A stretch of 64,000 nt of DNA from Siderastrea siderea (GCA_964030785.1 OZ034978.1:7624595-7688594); one strand, 5' to 3'; numbered from the stretch's first letter, positions 1 to 12,644 are shown. Translations and numbers: made by a program. The notes: a model not told the origin generated them from the sequence alone.

Positions 1-60
1 CCTATTGTACAGTTAATTGCATGTATATGGCATCTCTAACTTTAACCTGTTCATTCTCAG

Positions 61-170
61 AATAAGTTGCAAAGACATTAAGGTGATTCTAACTTTTGAG
101 TCTGGGGATGAAATCCTATGGTGTTACCATTCAAATGAAACCTCTTCGGCAGTACTTTCACATGGTACTA
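61..170 (+). repeat. Diverged copy of the ~106-bp dispersed repeat
   Basis: This stretch carries the landmarks of the repeat that is abundant from 4.4 kb onward: a 'ggtgattctaacttttgag' block, 'ggatgaaatcct', 'accattcaaatgaaa' and 'cagtactttc' in the same order and spacing. It is a single diverged copy. A partial second copy ('gtctgtggatgaaatccc') lies near 255. No gene is seen in 1-600. Confidence 0.7.
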
Positions 171-798
171 GTTACATTTAAGTATTTTGCAAAATGAAAT
201 TTGGGATTCATCTTGAATTTTGATTTTAGGCACTCTTGGGAGTGAAAGGGTTAAGTCTGTGGATGAAATCCCTTATCCTTAAGTATGAAGTAGCTTTAAA
301 ATAAAAGCTATTTGGCCGTGCAATCTGATTTTGACAGATTTTGAGGATATCGCTTCAGAGTTTAAATTTAACTGAGTTGGTTGGCAAAAATGGTATGGAA
401 ATCGGGTGGTAACTCTAAGAGAAATTCCAGAAAGTCAAAACCTGAATGTTTTATGGGAAACAGCAAATAGTTATTTGTTCTAAAACTACTGAAAACCTTG
501 GTTTATTCAGCAAGCGAGAGGAAGCTTCGCAACTCAGGTAAATTAATTTAAGCTTACTTAGTTTAAGTTTTAAGTGTGTTTTGTCAATGAACTAAAATTG
601 TAATATTTATCTCTTAAGATGAACATATCCATAATAGACAGTTTTTTGGTTCTGTACGCTGAGAAGCAGTTTAACAAACTGCTTGTGTGGAGAATTGTCT
701 ATTCTGAGGGCCGGCTGATTGTGTTTTGCCACACATGGAAAGTTTTCAGAAAATTTTGCCCTCTGTGTTATAAACAAGTAATTGCATTGAGTCCTCAT

Positions 799-924
799 AG
801 AATTAAGGATACATTTTCACTGTCTTGTATTTTCAAAGATTTCACAAATTGCCCTCGTCGCTGTGCGACTCAGGCAATTTTGTGAAAACTGTGAAAATAC
901 ACGTGAAAATTTATCCTTAATTCT
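799..924. repeat. Foldback (palindromic) element
   Basis: The left arm 'agaattaaggatacatttt' is matched by its reverse complement at the right end ('aaaatttatccttaattct'), and a second pair ('tttcacaaattgcc' against 'ggcaattttgtgaaa') lies inside. The whole 126 bp therefore folds into an imperfect hairpin, which is typical of a MITE or foldback remnant. The open frames called across it are by-products of the palindrome. Confidence 0.7.
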
Positions 925-944
925 ACTTGGCCTCATACAATAAC

Positions 945-1190
945 ATGTACTAAACTGCCCCCTTTTAACCACACATGAAAAATACTCCCCCTAAACTGCC
1001 CCTTTTAACCACCCAAAACTGCCCCTTTTTAACCACCCTTAGCATAACCCCCCAAAACAGACCCTGGTTTACCCACTCTTAGCTTTAGAGCCACTCTAAA
1101 CTGCCCCTTTTTAACCACCCTTAGCTAATAACCACCCAAAACTGCTCCTTTTAAACACATGAAAAATTTAACCACCCAAAATTGTTGCCC
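945..1190. repeat. Degenerate 'aaactgccccttttaaccacc' tandem array
   Basis: The phrase 'actgccccttttaaccacc' and close variants recur at least five times with irregular spacing, interspersed with 'cttagc' and 'acacatgaaaaat' blocks. It is a decayed C-rich minisatellite with no coding capacity. Confidence 0.7.
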
Positions 1191-2120
1191 AAAATTGCTA
1201 AATTTAATTTGTTAAACCACGTGGTTTATCACTTGCTTTGAACATAGGAAACCTAAAATTTTTGGTATACAGTATGCTATGTTCCTCTCTATTTGAGGGA
1301 AAGTTCAGGTATACCACTTAAGCCCTATCCCTGGTCAACCCTGATTCCCTACATTGAAATTATTTGCCAACTCTTTAACTTACTTCTAATGACCTTGCCA
1401 TCACACTCCTTGTGTGGTTTTTCTATCGCTGTCCTCTTTGTTAGCAACTGACGTCTTCAGTTTCAGTGCGATTCATCTGCCAGCATCACTGTGAACGCTT
1501 TCCAGTCATACCCAAATATGAGTATTAGGTTAGTTTTTTTAGTAAACATAAATCCATCACCTATATAGCGGCAAAAAACAAAAATGTTGTTAGTGCTGGG
1601 GTAAGTTTTGTTAACAAATAAAAATTCACTGAGCAAAAGCATGAGGTCCACAATTTGCCAGCTATGGTAGCTACCCATAGCGACCCCCTTGATTTGCTGG
1701 TGGGTGGCTTTACCGGCAATGAAAAAATTATGTTGGTTAAGCAAAAAATCGCTGTAAGAGTTAAGCAGGTTTAGTAATTTACAGATGGATATGATGGCGT
1801 GGATTGTGTCAGATCAGAATATGTGATGCTTGTGTAGAGTGACATTCACTCACTCATCCTTTTCATGCTGAGTGGCACATAAGGCCTCTGTGTAGGGTGA
1901 AGTGAAGTGGAAAGTTGTCAGGCAATAATCATCTATGTTAAAGTTTGTCAAGTAAATTGAGTAAGTCTCTTGAGTTATAAATCTAAGGGAATGGTATGTC
2001 ACATTCTTTAAAAACGTTTTTTAGTCGTAAAATAATATTGTACAGTTCAGTACCCAATAGTCGGGATGGTTAGAGGTTATCCAGCTGTGAGCAGTAACTA
2101 TTGGTCGGCCGGTTAGTGTA

Positions 2121-2325
2121 TTAACCCTTTAAACTCCAATATCGACATGCATTTTCTCCTCACTTCTTCATATATTTCTTGTGGTATTAATAGGGAGAAT
2201 TTGTGTGAACTTCAAGACATTACATCTTTGCGGATCATCATCTTTATTCTCATGTCCTATATGTTTGATCAAGTAGTGATATTGAAAGGAGAAATTAGTT
2301 GCTTGTCGCTATTGGTTAAGGTTAG
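2121..2325. mobile_element. Dispersed repeat inserted in the Penelope-like remnant
   Basis: It begins 'ttaaccctttaaactcc' and ends before 'ggttaagg'. The Penelope-like minus-strand reading breaks off on one side and resumes on the other, so this segment is secondary. The leading 'ttaaccctttaa..ctcc' resembles a repeat I associate with coral genomes (recall, not a search). There is no coding sequence, although a 61-codon frame crosses it. Confidence 0.5.
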
Positions 2326-2809
2326 CAGGTGAAGCTTGTGCATCAAGTTTGTGGACTTTCAGTATTAGTTTCACGTATGGCAGTTGTAACTTGTTGTGAG
2401 CAGTAGGTTCCAGAAGTCGTTGATTGTCTGGGACAGTAATCAGTTTGTGAAATCTTAATTTCAGTTTGTGCAGTAGTGTGTGGGAATTGGTAATAGTTTT
2501 AGAAATATCAAAATTGTTAACTAGTTTGTATGTAGAGGTGTCAGAGAAATGTCACTTGTATTCTGTTGAGTACCATGAAATAGGTATTAGAGCCCACTGT
2601 CATTGTCAAAATAATGTCACTGCTTGCCGCAAGTTGTTGAACACGTGATGTATGGGTTGGTGTGGTGTTAGTTTAGGTTGGATGAGTGGACGCAAGTTAG
2701 TAGTTAGTAGGATTGTTTTGTGTGGGATATGGTGCTGTGGACATAATCTATAATATGAACATTAAAGCTTGGTCTAGACTGTTCTTATTTGAGTAGTTCC
2801 ACAGGTAGA

Positions 2810-2911
2810 CTCAGTCTCCAGCCATGAGTATCTCAACGCACCCATGATTCTTGCCACCTTTACCTGGTGAAAATCGTGGGTGCATTGAGACACTCATGGC
2901 TGGAGACTGAG
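2810..2911. repeat. 102-bp hairpin element
   Basis: The arms 'ctcagtctccagccatgag' and 'ctcatggctggagactgag' are exact reverse complements, and the match continues inward ('gcacccatgattc' against 'gaaaatcgtgggtgc') around a short loop. It sits inside the decayed Penelope-like element, so it inserted later or is a captured foldback. Confidence 0.8.
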
Positions 2912-3299
2912 CCTATTCCAGAGGGTGCTATTGTTTGAGATCTTAATGTTTGAGAACGCTTGATTTTGTTGCTAAAGGATTTTTTGCCGATGAGGTTGCA
3001 GAGGGCAGTGTTCACTTCGGACTGGACAGTATGGTAGAGAGATGATGCATTTGGTGTGGCAAAGGTTGGAATGAAGTTAGTTCCTTCGTTGAAAAGGGAT
3101 ATGAGCTCTTGAGGTAGAGTTTGGCTTGTGAAAATGTGGATCTTGTTGGATGTTTTCAGCTTTTCTTCTTTGGGGGTGATGATGGCTTGTCTTTTGAGTT
3201 TGGCTATATGTTCAAGTGTAAATGAGATGTTGGTGAAGGAAAGGTTAACAAGTGCATGGAAGAGCTGAAGGAAGTGTTATGGGCTATTGCACTTAAAAT

Positions 3300-3317
3300 C
3301 CCCCCCCCCCCCCCCCT
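3300..3317. repeat. Poly-C tract (18 C)
   Basis: Eighteen consecutive C in an otherwise AT-rich stretch. It marks the boundary between the Penelope-like remnant and the next repeat array. Confidence 0.9.
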
Positions 3318-3329
3318 ATTGAGGACTGA

Positions 3330-3795
3330 CCTTTCCTTCTTACCCCTAAAGAATGCCATTAAAAAGTGTTAACCCCTGAAGACTTCCATAAGAAATGGGT
3401 TTATACCGCTAAAGAATTTCACAAAAAAAACCATTTACCCCTGAAGAATTCCATGAAATCTCTGTTTAGCCCTGAAGAATTTCACTTATAACATGGGTTT
3501 TACCCCTAAGGCCCAGTTCAGACGCCGCACCTCTCATGTGCCGTACCAAGTAGTACGTAGTTTTTTGGCAGTTGTACTGTGTCCAAATGAGTTTTTTTCG
3601 ACAGATTTGAATTAGGCAAGCCAAAATCTCAGGGTACGGCAAAGTTTGCCGCTTAAATATGGCCTAGGAGCGAAAATTTATTTGGTATGGCACATGAGAG
3701 GTACGGCGTCTGAACTGGGCCTAAAGAATCCCCCAGTTTCTGGCCTTTACCCCTGAAGAATTCCACCACTTTTATCCCTTACCCCTGAAGAATTC
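3330..3795. repeat. Degenerate 'acccctgaagaattcca' tandem array
   Basis: Variants of 'ttacccctgaagaattccac' recur about ten times with a period of roughly 30-40 bp. The array is split by the MITE at 3,510-3,721 and resumes directly after it. No coding capacity. Confidence 0.75.
3510..3721. mobile_element. 212-bp PIF/Harbinger-like MITE
   Basis: Terminal inverted repeats of about 37 bp begin 'ggcccagttcagacgccg' and end 'cggcgtctgaactgggcc'. They continue inward with 'acctctcatgtgccgtacc' against 'ggtatggcacatgagaggt'. The element is flanked on both sides by 'taa' (3,507-3,509 and 3,722-3,724). A 3-bp TAA/TTA target duplication is the signature of PIF/Harbinger elements. The copy has no ORF, so it is non-autonomous. 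Confidence 0.85.
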
Positions 3796-3933
3796 CACTG
3801 AAGTAAAAAGACGTCCTAAAGCAACGCAGGAGTACTATTATCACCATAAAAGGTCACAACCTGGACCAGGGCGCTCCATACTCCAGTAAAGGGCAAGTCT
3901 AAATCTCGTTCTTTGTAAAGAGTTCTAGTCGTC

Positions 3934-4197
3934 GGCAAGAACGTCATACTAGCCCACATATAAGTTACTAATAACATTACAAGCCTATATGAATATATAC
4001 ACCAAATGATGAACGCACCTGCCTCCACTAACACACACTTTCCTTCACTTGTACTCACTTTCCTTCATTTGTACTCGCTTTCCTTCATTTGTACTCACTT
4101 CCCTTCACTTGTACTCACTTACCTTCACATTAGTGCCTTATATGTGGGCTAGCATGACGCTCTTGCCCTATATGTGGGCTACCATAACGTTTTGGCC
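3934..4197. repeat. Inverted and direct repeat block with 20-bp minisatellite
   Basis: The left arm 'gcaagaacgtcatactagcc' returns inverted at 4,137-4,167 ('cttatatgtgggctagcatg') and again directly at 4,168-4,197. Between the arms, 4,040-4,130 holds about 4.5 copies of a 20-bp unit 'ttccttcacttgtactcact'. The minus-strand frame at 3,816-4,058 is a by-product of this block. Confidence 0.65.
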
Positions 4198-4409
4198 TAG
4201 CCGTCCACATCGTCCGCCATTTTGATCTCAGTGACAAGAGCGCGCGAACTGGGGAGAGCACAGGTTAACCAACTTTCAGAGGCTCTCTGCCACTGTGCCA
4301 CCCCATAGAAGGGACATGTGTACGCATACAGTTACTCAAAACGTCAGGTGCAGGTACTGATGAAAAATCTTCTCCAAAAATTCAAGAAAAACCTTATGTT
4401 ATCCACTCC

Positions 4410-4760
4410 CCAGAGCTAAAAGCTAGTGGCTTTCCTGTGGTTCTGTTTATTGTGTTGTACACAAAGGTTTTGATCTTTGAGTCTGAGAAAGAAGTCCTGC
4501 GGTGCGATCACTTGTTTACGGTGTTGTACAGAGTGGTTCTAACTTTTGCGTCTGTGGATGAAATCCTGAAGTGTGACTGTTCAAATCATGCTATTGAGCA
4601 GTAATTTCCCGTGGTACTGTTTATTGTGTTGAACAAGGTGGTTCTGACTTCTCAGTTTGTGGATGAAATCTGAAGTGTGACCATTCACGTGAAAAGCTAC
4701 AGAGCAGCTGTTTTGATACTGAACAAGGTGGTTCAACAAACAAAATCCCCATGACGTCCC
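4410..4760 (+). repeat. ~106-bp repeat cluster in copy A
   Basis: Three to four consecutive units follow the order 'ctttcctgtggt', 'tgttgtacaaggtggttct', 'gtctgtggatgaaatcct', 'gtgaccattcaaatgaaag'. The consensus unit is about 106 bp, so each successive unit shifts frame by one and cannot encode a protein repeat. A second cluster lies at 5,020-5,370. Confidence 0.75.
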
Positions 4761-5019
4761 TTAAAAATAAGACTCAATATAGTGCCCATCTTCGTTTTCC
4801 TTTATTTCCACATTCTGGTGAAAATAACATACAAATATAATGTTCGATAATGTGTTACACTCTTCAATTTTAGGGTACGAGATTAACTACGATATTCTAA
4901 AATATCGCTTGTCACGGTAATACTGAACGATATTTCAAGGTCGAAGTACTTTTGTTAATTAATTAATTTTTATTTACATTGCTAGTGAAAGCAGTGTTTC
5001 CCTTAGCGCTTTTGTCACG

Positions 5020-5370
5020 TTGTAAAAGGTGGTTCTAAGTTTTGTACCTGTGGATGAAATGCTTACGTTTGACCATTTAAATGAAAGCTTTTGACCAGTA
5101 CTTTTGTTTGTTGTTAAATCATTGAGTACGCTATACAAGGTGGTTCTAACTTTTGAGTCTGTGGATGAAATCCTTACGTGTGACCATTCAAATGAAAGCT
5201 ATTGATCAGTACTTTCCTTTGGTGCTGCTTATTATTCTGTGCAAGGTGGTTCTAGCTTTTGACCTGATGAAATCCTAAAGTGTGACCACTGAAATGAAAG
5301 CTATTGAGCAGTACTTTCCTGTAGTGCTGTTTATTATACTGTACAAGGTGGTTCTAACTTTTGAGTCTGT
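5020..5370 (+). repeat. Second ~106-bp repeat cluster in copy A
   Basis: About three and a half units with the same landmarks ('gtggatgaaatcctta' near 5,161, 'gatgaaatcctaaagtg' near 5,268). Spacing between landmarks is about 106-110 bp. A 92-codon frame at 5,282-5,560 simply reads through one unit. Confidence 0.75.
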
Positions 5371-8209
5371 GGAAAAATTTCTGTGTATCCAAAATAAAAA
5401 GGCCATTTCTATTACGAACTTCGATGTCCCTGTGTTTCCAAACTTAGAATACAGGAGTAGATATAGTGTTCATTTCCTTTTGTTTTTATTCCCACGCCCT
5501 CATGACACTGAAAAATATATAAATATAATGTGCCGTACTGTTCGATTTTCCAAGATTTAGCAACGATATTCTAAATAACCGATCATGGCGATAATAATCA
5601 AATATGTAACAGCTCTTAGGGATATCGCTCGTCTCTGAATACTGATTGCCATTTCAAGGTTGAAGAGATTTTCATAATGAATTATTATTTATATTGCTAA
5701 TGAAAGTCACTATCTCAAAGACAAGGCTAGTCAGTTTTAAAAAAGCTCGGGAAATAATGTGAGCTTTCAATGGATTCAAACCCGTGACTTTGCGATGTTG
5801 GTGTGTTTCTCTACAGAAATAGGGCGGTGGAAGCGTTTGCGGTTGGGGACCTTACATAATACATAGCTTGCGTGCGGACGTATGGCACAAAAACTAGAAA
5901 TTGGACGTCTGTTTCTAAGTTATTTTATCATAACATGAGGATTGAACGTAATCTCAGCTTTTTTAAGGATGTATAAAAATAACTAGGATGGAAATTGATT
6001 TCAACTGCCCTTGTGCCTTGGAAAAGTCGCTTCAAATTAGTCATGGTTGCTCTTCTTTCGATAATTAACTTGATTGTTTCTCGTGGTGTGTCCTGAGGAA
6101 AGTTTCGTTTGCAAACTCGAATACCACTGTATTTTCAGCCGAAAAGAAGTCTATTTGGCTAGAGCATATATAGGGAGCCGAAAATAATGGTTTACTTGCT
6201 AAAAAAAAGTGAAATTATTATAGATATGGTATCTCATGTGATGTCGAATACTCCTTTGTCTTTGTTCATGCTGCTCAGTTTCGTGTTAAAAATGAAACGG
6301 TAGACCCTTACAACGATACTTTGCTCAGTTTCCTTTAAAATTTTGCAAACTCCTTGTGCTCTGAAAGATTACTTTCTAGTTTTACTCTCTCTGTCTTGAG
6401 TTTTGTAGGACTTGTAGAAACTGAGAAAATGTTTTCTGCTTTTGTCAGTAGTGTTGAGCAATACCTTTGAGTGCCGTGTTCCCTTGAACACAGATACACC
6501 CACAGTACTTTTTAAATGTTATTAGTAAACTTCAGACGACTAAAAACAATATGGAAGTTTTATTTCATGCTTTTTAATTTTCACAAATGTTTACTCTGAC
6601 ACCACCGTTTTCTTACTAGCTTCTTATGCACGTTTTAATTTCGGTTAATTTTTTGAGTTCTGAACGTTCACCTGAACCGTAAAAACGTCTTTCAGCGCCG
6701 CAGGAAGTTTATACATGCGGAGAAAAATACTTATGGTATAGTTGGAGGAGTTTGTTTACGATAAACTTGCGTCAAAGTGTATATATTTATAAAACTCATT
6801 TTGAGCCATTAATACCCAGTGAGGATTTTAAATTCCTGACTTCCTTCACGATCTGCTGAGTTGATTGTGACAAATCAAAGTAGTAACTAAGATTATTAGA
6901 GATAAGCTGATAATATTAGGAAGACTGAGAAAGACGTCACGATTTAGAACCAAGAATTGAAGTGTTGACTTCCCTTCAGAGACCAAGGAAACAGTCTTTC
7001 GAGTCCATTTGTAAATAAGGAAATTGTTGCTGTATGACCGTTCAAATAAAAGCTGTTGAGTGCTACTTTCTTGTGTCGCTATGTTTCCGATCAATTTTCC
7101 AAGGGGAAATTTTACTTTGGCGAAGTTATAATTTTCAAAAGGCCCGGTAAACAGAGCGGTTTAGTTATAAATACTGTAATCCTGTCCTTCGACCCCACTT
7201 CTAGGCCGCAGTTCCATCACCATGAGCTTCAACTAATAGGCTCACGGCAGTACAGCTTTCCTTTACACGGAGAAGAAAATGTGACAGACCAGGCGGAGTT
7301 CTTTGTTAAGCAGTATTTACTTCGTTTTTGATGCTGCCTGACTTTCCTCCGCCAATCCATAAAGAAGAAGACAATCAAATTTACGTTATAAATTTCCTAC
7401 AAAATGGCGCAGAAAAACACAATGTTCTAATCCTAGTCACCATACTAATGTCTTTTACTCTCGTTCGCCCCGATTTCTTTTGGCGAAAGTAAACTTATTT
7501 TTCTCCGATAAATTACGATTGACGTACATAACATATTTTTTCTCTGTACAATGCTGTCACCTTAGCACTACTGAAACGTTCCTGTAACCCAATACACTGC
7601 ATTGACACCAAGGAACTCTGAGCAGCACGTCTCAGATGTTTTATCTGTTTGTACCAGGGGGGATTCCCTTGGAGTCAAATGGCAGCCATCACCGACTGAA
7701 ACTGATCGATAAGGAAGTCCGTTTTTAATGAATACAGGTGCAAACTTTCTTCCAAATAACTTGATGTTAATTTCCTCATACCGATGAGCTCATTTCAGAG
7801 ACTCATTAGAGTGGTGTCGCCTGCTACAGCAGTCTAACAAGCCTGGGGGAGGGGGGTGGGTAGTTTAGAGAGCAGACCCTAAAAAGGCATTCCAGTCCCT
7901 CTTTTCTAATAAGCTGTCAAGTATGAACCGCCCCAAAGGTACGGTTATCAAACACTTTGGTCCAAAATAGGGTATACACTCATAAACTAAGCACAGTTTC
8001 AGCGATTTCGTTTGCTCCCACCACTTTTGAAGTGGTTGTATAAAGGCTGAAATCACGCTAAAATAAAAAATACAGTCGCCTTGGGCGCTGGAAGCTACGG
8101 TTCTACTAAACATCATTGATTTATGATACGACGTAATTTTTCCATTGTTACTATTAAATATTATGCTTTACAAGAAGATTCCGATTTTTGAAACCTCATC
8201 CACCCCCAC

Positions 8210-8540
8210 AGCTAAAAGCTAGCGGCTTTCCTGTGGTGCTGTTTATCGCGTTCTACACAAAGGTTTTAATCTTTGAGTCTGAGAATGAAATCCTGAAGTG
8301 CGATCACTTGTTTACCGTGTTGTACAGAGTGGTTCTAACTTTTGCGTCTGTGGATGAGATCCTAAAGTGACCGTTCAAAATCATGCTATTGAGCAGTACT
8401 TTCCTGTGGCACTGTTTCTTAAGTTGTACAAGGTGGTTCTGACTTCTCAGTTTGTGGATGAAATCTAAATGTGACCATACAAGTCAAAGCTACTGAGCAA
8501 CTGTTTATGATACTGTACAAAGTGGTTCAACAATCAATAC
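8210..8540 (+). repeat. ~106-bp repeat cluster in copy B
   Basis: Three units beginning 'ggctttcctgtggtgctg', each with the 'gtctgtggatga(g)atcct' landmark. A second cluster lies at 8,860-9,140. The 60-codon frame at 8,188-8,370 is a read-through of this array. Confidence 0.75.
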
Positions 8541-11500
8541 CCCCATGACGCCCCTTAAAAATAAGACTAAATATAGTGTCCATCTTCATTTTCCTTTCTT
8601 CCCACACTCTGGTGAAAATAATATACAAATATAATGTGTTACAGTCTTCAATTTTAGGCTACGAGATTAACTACGATGTTCTAAATAGCCGATCACAGCT
8701 TTAATAAAAAGAAAATATATGTAACAACAAGCTCGTAAAAATATCGCTTGTCACTGTAATACTGAACGATATTCAAGGTCGAAGTAGTTTTGACAATTAA
8801 CTAATCTTTATTTTTATTGCTGGTGGAAGCAGTACTTTCCCTCAGTACTGTTTGTCACGTTGTAAAAGGTGGTTCTAAGTTTTGTATCTGTGGATGAAAT
8901 CCTAACGTTTGACCATTTAAATGAAAGCTTTTGACCAGTACTTTTGTTTGTTGTTAGAGGCCTTGTTAAATCATTGAGTACGCTGTACAAGTTGGTTCTA
9001 AATTTTGAGTCTGTGGATGAAATCCTTACGGGTGTCTATTCAAATGAAAGCTACTGACCAGTACTTTCCTGTGGTACTGTTTATAATGCTGTACAAGTTG
9101 GTTTAACTTTTGAGTCTGTGGATAAATTTCTGTGTGTCCAAAAAAAAGGCCATTTCTATTACGAACTTCGATGCCCTGTGTTTCCAAACTTTGAATACAG
9201 GAGTAGATATGGCGTTCATCTCCTTTTGTTTTTATTCCCACGCCCTCATGACACTGAATAATATATAAATATAATGTGCCGTACTGTTCCATTTTCCAAG
9301 ATTTAGCAACGATATTCTAAATAACCGATCATGGCGATAATAATCAAATATGTAACAGCTCTTAGGGATATCGCTCGTCTCTGAATACTGATCGCCATTT
9401 CAAGGTTGAAGAGATTTTCATAATGAATTATTATTTACATTGCTAATGAAAGTCACCTCCTCAAAGACAAGGCTAGTCAGTTTTAAAAAAGCTCGGGAAA
9501 TAATGTGAGCTTTCAATGGGATTCAAACCCGTGACTTTGCGATGTTGGTGTGTTTCTCTACAGAAATAGGGCGGTGGAAGAGTTTGGGGTTCGGGTCCTT
9601 ACATAATACCATAATACATAGCTTGCGTGCGGACGTATGGCACAAAAACTAGAAATTGGACGTCTGTTTCTAAGTTATTTTATCATAACATGAGGATTGA
9701 ACGTAATCTCAGCTTTTTTAAGGATGTATAAAAATAACTAGAATGGAAATTGATTTCAACTGCCCTTGTGCCTTGGAAAAGTCGCTTCAAATTAGTCATG
9801 GGTTGCTCTTCTTTCGATAATTAACTTGATTGTTTCTCGTGGTGTGTCCTGAGGAAAGTTTCGTTTGCAAACTCGAATACCACTGTATTTTCAGCCGAAA
9901 AGAAGTCTATTTGGCTAGAGCATATATAGGGAGCCGAAAATAATGGTTTACTTGCTAAAAAAAAGTGAAATTATTATAGATATGGTATCTCATGTGATGT
10001 CGAATACTCCTTTGTCTTTGTTCATGCTGCTCAGTTTCGTGTTAAAAATGAAACGGTAGACCCTTACAACGATACTTTGCTCAGTTTCCTTTAAAATTTT
10101 GCAAACTCCTTGTGCTCTGAAAGATTACTTTCTAGTTTTACTCTCTCTGTCTTGAGTTTTGTAGGACTTGTAGAAACTGAGAAAATGTTTTCTGCTTTTG
10201 TCAGTAGTGTTGAGCAATACCTTTGAGTGCCGTGTTCCCTTGAACACAGATACACCCACAGTACTTTTTAAATGTTATTAGTAAACTTCAGACGACTAAA
10301 AACAATATGGAAGTTTTATTTCATGCTTTTTAATTTTCACAAATGTTTACTCTGACACCACCGTTTTCTTACTAGCTTCTTATGCACGTTTTAATTTCGG
10401 TTAATTTTTTGAGTTCTGAACGTTCACCTGAACCGTAAAAACGTCTTTCAGCGCCGCAGGAAGTTTATACATGCGGAGAAAAATACTTATGGTATAGTTG
10501 GAGGAGTTTGTTTACGATAAACTTGCGTCAAAGTGTATATATTTATAAAACTCATTTTGAGCCATTAATACCCAGTGAGGATTTTAAATTCCTGACTTCC
10601 TTCACGATCTGCTGAGTTGATTGTGACAAATCAAAGTAGTAACTAAGATTATTAGAGATAAGCTGATAATATTAGGAAGACTGAGAAAGACGTCACGATT
10701 TAGAACCAAGAATTGAAGTGTTGACTTCCCTTCAGAGACCAAGGAAACAGTCTTTCGAGTCCATTTGTAAATAAGGAAATTGTTGCTGTATGACCGTTCA
10801 AATAAAAGCTGTTGAGTGCTACTTTCTTGTGTCGCTATGTTTCCGATCAATTTTCCAAGGGGAAATTTTACTTTGGCGAAGTTATAATTTTCAAAAGGCC
10901 CGGTAAACAGAGCGGTTTAGTTATAAATACTGTAATCCTGTCCTTCGACCCCACTTCTAGGCCGCAGTTCCATCACCATGAGCTTCAACTAATAGGCTCA
11001 CGGCAGTACAGCTTTCCTTTGCACGGAGAAGAAAATGTGATAGACCCAGGAGGCTTTCTTTGTTAAACAGTATTTACTTCGTTTTTAATGCTGCTTGACT
11101 TTCATCATCCAGTTCATAAAGAAATAGACAATAAAATTCACGTTATAAATTTCCTGAAATTTCCTACAAAATGGCGCAGAAAAACACAATGTTCTAAGCC
11201 TAGTCACCATACTAATGTATTTTACTCTCGTTCGCCCCGATTTCTTTTGGCGAATGTGAACTTATTTTTCTCCGATAAAATACAGTTGACGTACATAGCA
11301 TATTTTGTCTCCGTACAATGCCGTCACTGCAGCACTACTGAAACGTTCCTGTAACCCAATACACTGCATTGACACCAAGGACCGCTGAGCAGCACGTCTC
11401 AGATGTTTCAGCTGTTTGTACCAGGGGGGATTCCCTTGGAGTCAAATGGCAGCCACCACGAACTGAAACTGATCGATAAGGAAGTCCGTTTTTAATGAGT

Positions 11501-12644
11501 ACAGGTGCAAACGTAAAAAAAAAACTTGATGTTCATTTCCTCATACCGATGAGCTCATTCAGAGTCTCATTAGAGTGGTGTCGCCTGGTACAGCAGTCTA
11601 ACAAGCCTGGAGGGGAGGGGGGGGGGGGGGAGTTAGTTTAGAAAGTAGACCATCAAAAGGCATTCCAGCTCCTCTTCTCTAATAAGCTGTCACGTATGAA
11701 CCGCCCCAAAGGTAAGGTTATCAAACATTTTGGTCCAAAATAGGGTATACATTCATAAACTAAGCACAGTTTCAGCGATTTAGTTTTCTCCCACCGACTT
11801 TTGAAGTGGTTGTATAAAGGCTGAAATCACGCTAAAATAAAAAATACAATCGCCTTGGGCGCTGGAAGCTACGGTTCTACTAAACATCATAATTTTTCGA
11901 TTATTAGTATTAACTGATTTTTGAGTCTATGGGTGAAATCTTCAGTGTGTCCAGAGAAAAACCCTCTTGTTTCCAGGGAGCTTAAAACAAGACAAGATAT
12001 AGTGACAGCCTCCATTCTCCTTCATTCCCACGCCCTGGTGAAATTACTGTAAACAGATAAATATGTTTTTAGACCTAGGTAGAGCCAGATCCGAGATCTA
12101 ACTTCGTTATTCTAAATATCCGATCATAGCGATAATAAACAAATCCAATATATAAAAAGATCTCGTTTATCGTTGTAATACGGAAGGACATTTCAAAGTT
12201 GAAGTGGTTTTAATAATTAATTATTCATATTGTGAAGGCCACCTTCAGTCCTTCACAGTGACGACTGTAACCAAGAAGCAGTTCAAATAATTCCCAGGAA
12301 ATTATACATGTGAGCTTTCAGCAGTGGGATTCAAACCCATGACCGACGTACTAATGTCAGTAGTTTTTCTACAGACTTCACGTTCTCACATGCTAAACGT
12401 TTGCGTGCAGACACTTGATAGACGTCTGAATTCAGGTTATTTATGCCATATAGTGGGCTGTATCTCAATACTGGTTTGGATGATTAGAAAAATAACCAGG
12501 ATAGAAATAGGTTGCAAGTACATTGTGTCGCGAAAAAAATGGTTTAGAACTACTGAGCTGTTGGGGTTTGTTGTCCTTTCGACAGTTCCCTTGATTTCTT
12601 TCTCGTGGTTCCCGAGAAGCCTTTCGTGTGTGAAGCAAGTGATT

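Larger units (their letters stand above)
1463..3290 (-). pseudogene. Decayed Penelope-like element (reverse transcriptase region)
   Basis: Read on the minus strand from about 3,270 to 1,463, broken frames give a Penelope-like order of blocks. An N-terminal stretch contains 'KIHIFTSQTLPQEL'. A central block contains 'LPYVKLILKVHKL', matching the usual 'PKIHK'-type motif, followed by 'RPIVTAH'. A final block of at least 90 codons contains 'QQIKGVAMGS' and 'FCRYIGDGFMF'. The last of these stands where active elements have the catalytic YIDD, here YIGD. Frames are separated by stops and shifts, and two foreign segments (a hairpin at 2,810-2,911 and a dispersed repeat at about 2,121-2,325) interrupt the copy. 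Penelope-like elements are retroelements whose RT resembles telomerase; this copy is dead. The family call rests on motif order and is fairly firm; the subfamily is unknown. Confidence 0.72.
4400..8170 (+). repeat. Segmental tandem duplication, copy A (partial)
   Basis: This is the first, 3' truncated copy of a large unit. The stretch 5,560-7,300 is almost identical to 9,316-11,060 (copy B) and 15,760-17,520 (copy C). The offset A to B is 3,756 bp, judged by the identical 82-codon minus frame at 6,846 and 10,602. It contains several ~106-bp repeats, a tRNA-like B box near 5,785 and a G-rich repeat at about 7,840-8,110. It lacks the tail that B and C carry. No convincing gene is seen: the repeated 82-91 codon frames have no start, splice or domain support. 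Confidence 0.8.

Noticed and set aside
6846..7094. Identical 82-codon frame in all three duplicated units (also 10,602 and 17,058)
   Set aside because: Identity follows from the DNA duplication, not from protein selection. The plus-strand frame over the same region is equally repeated, and there is no domain or good start context.
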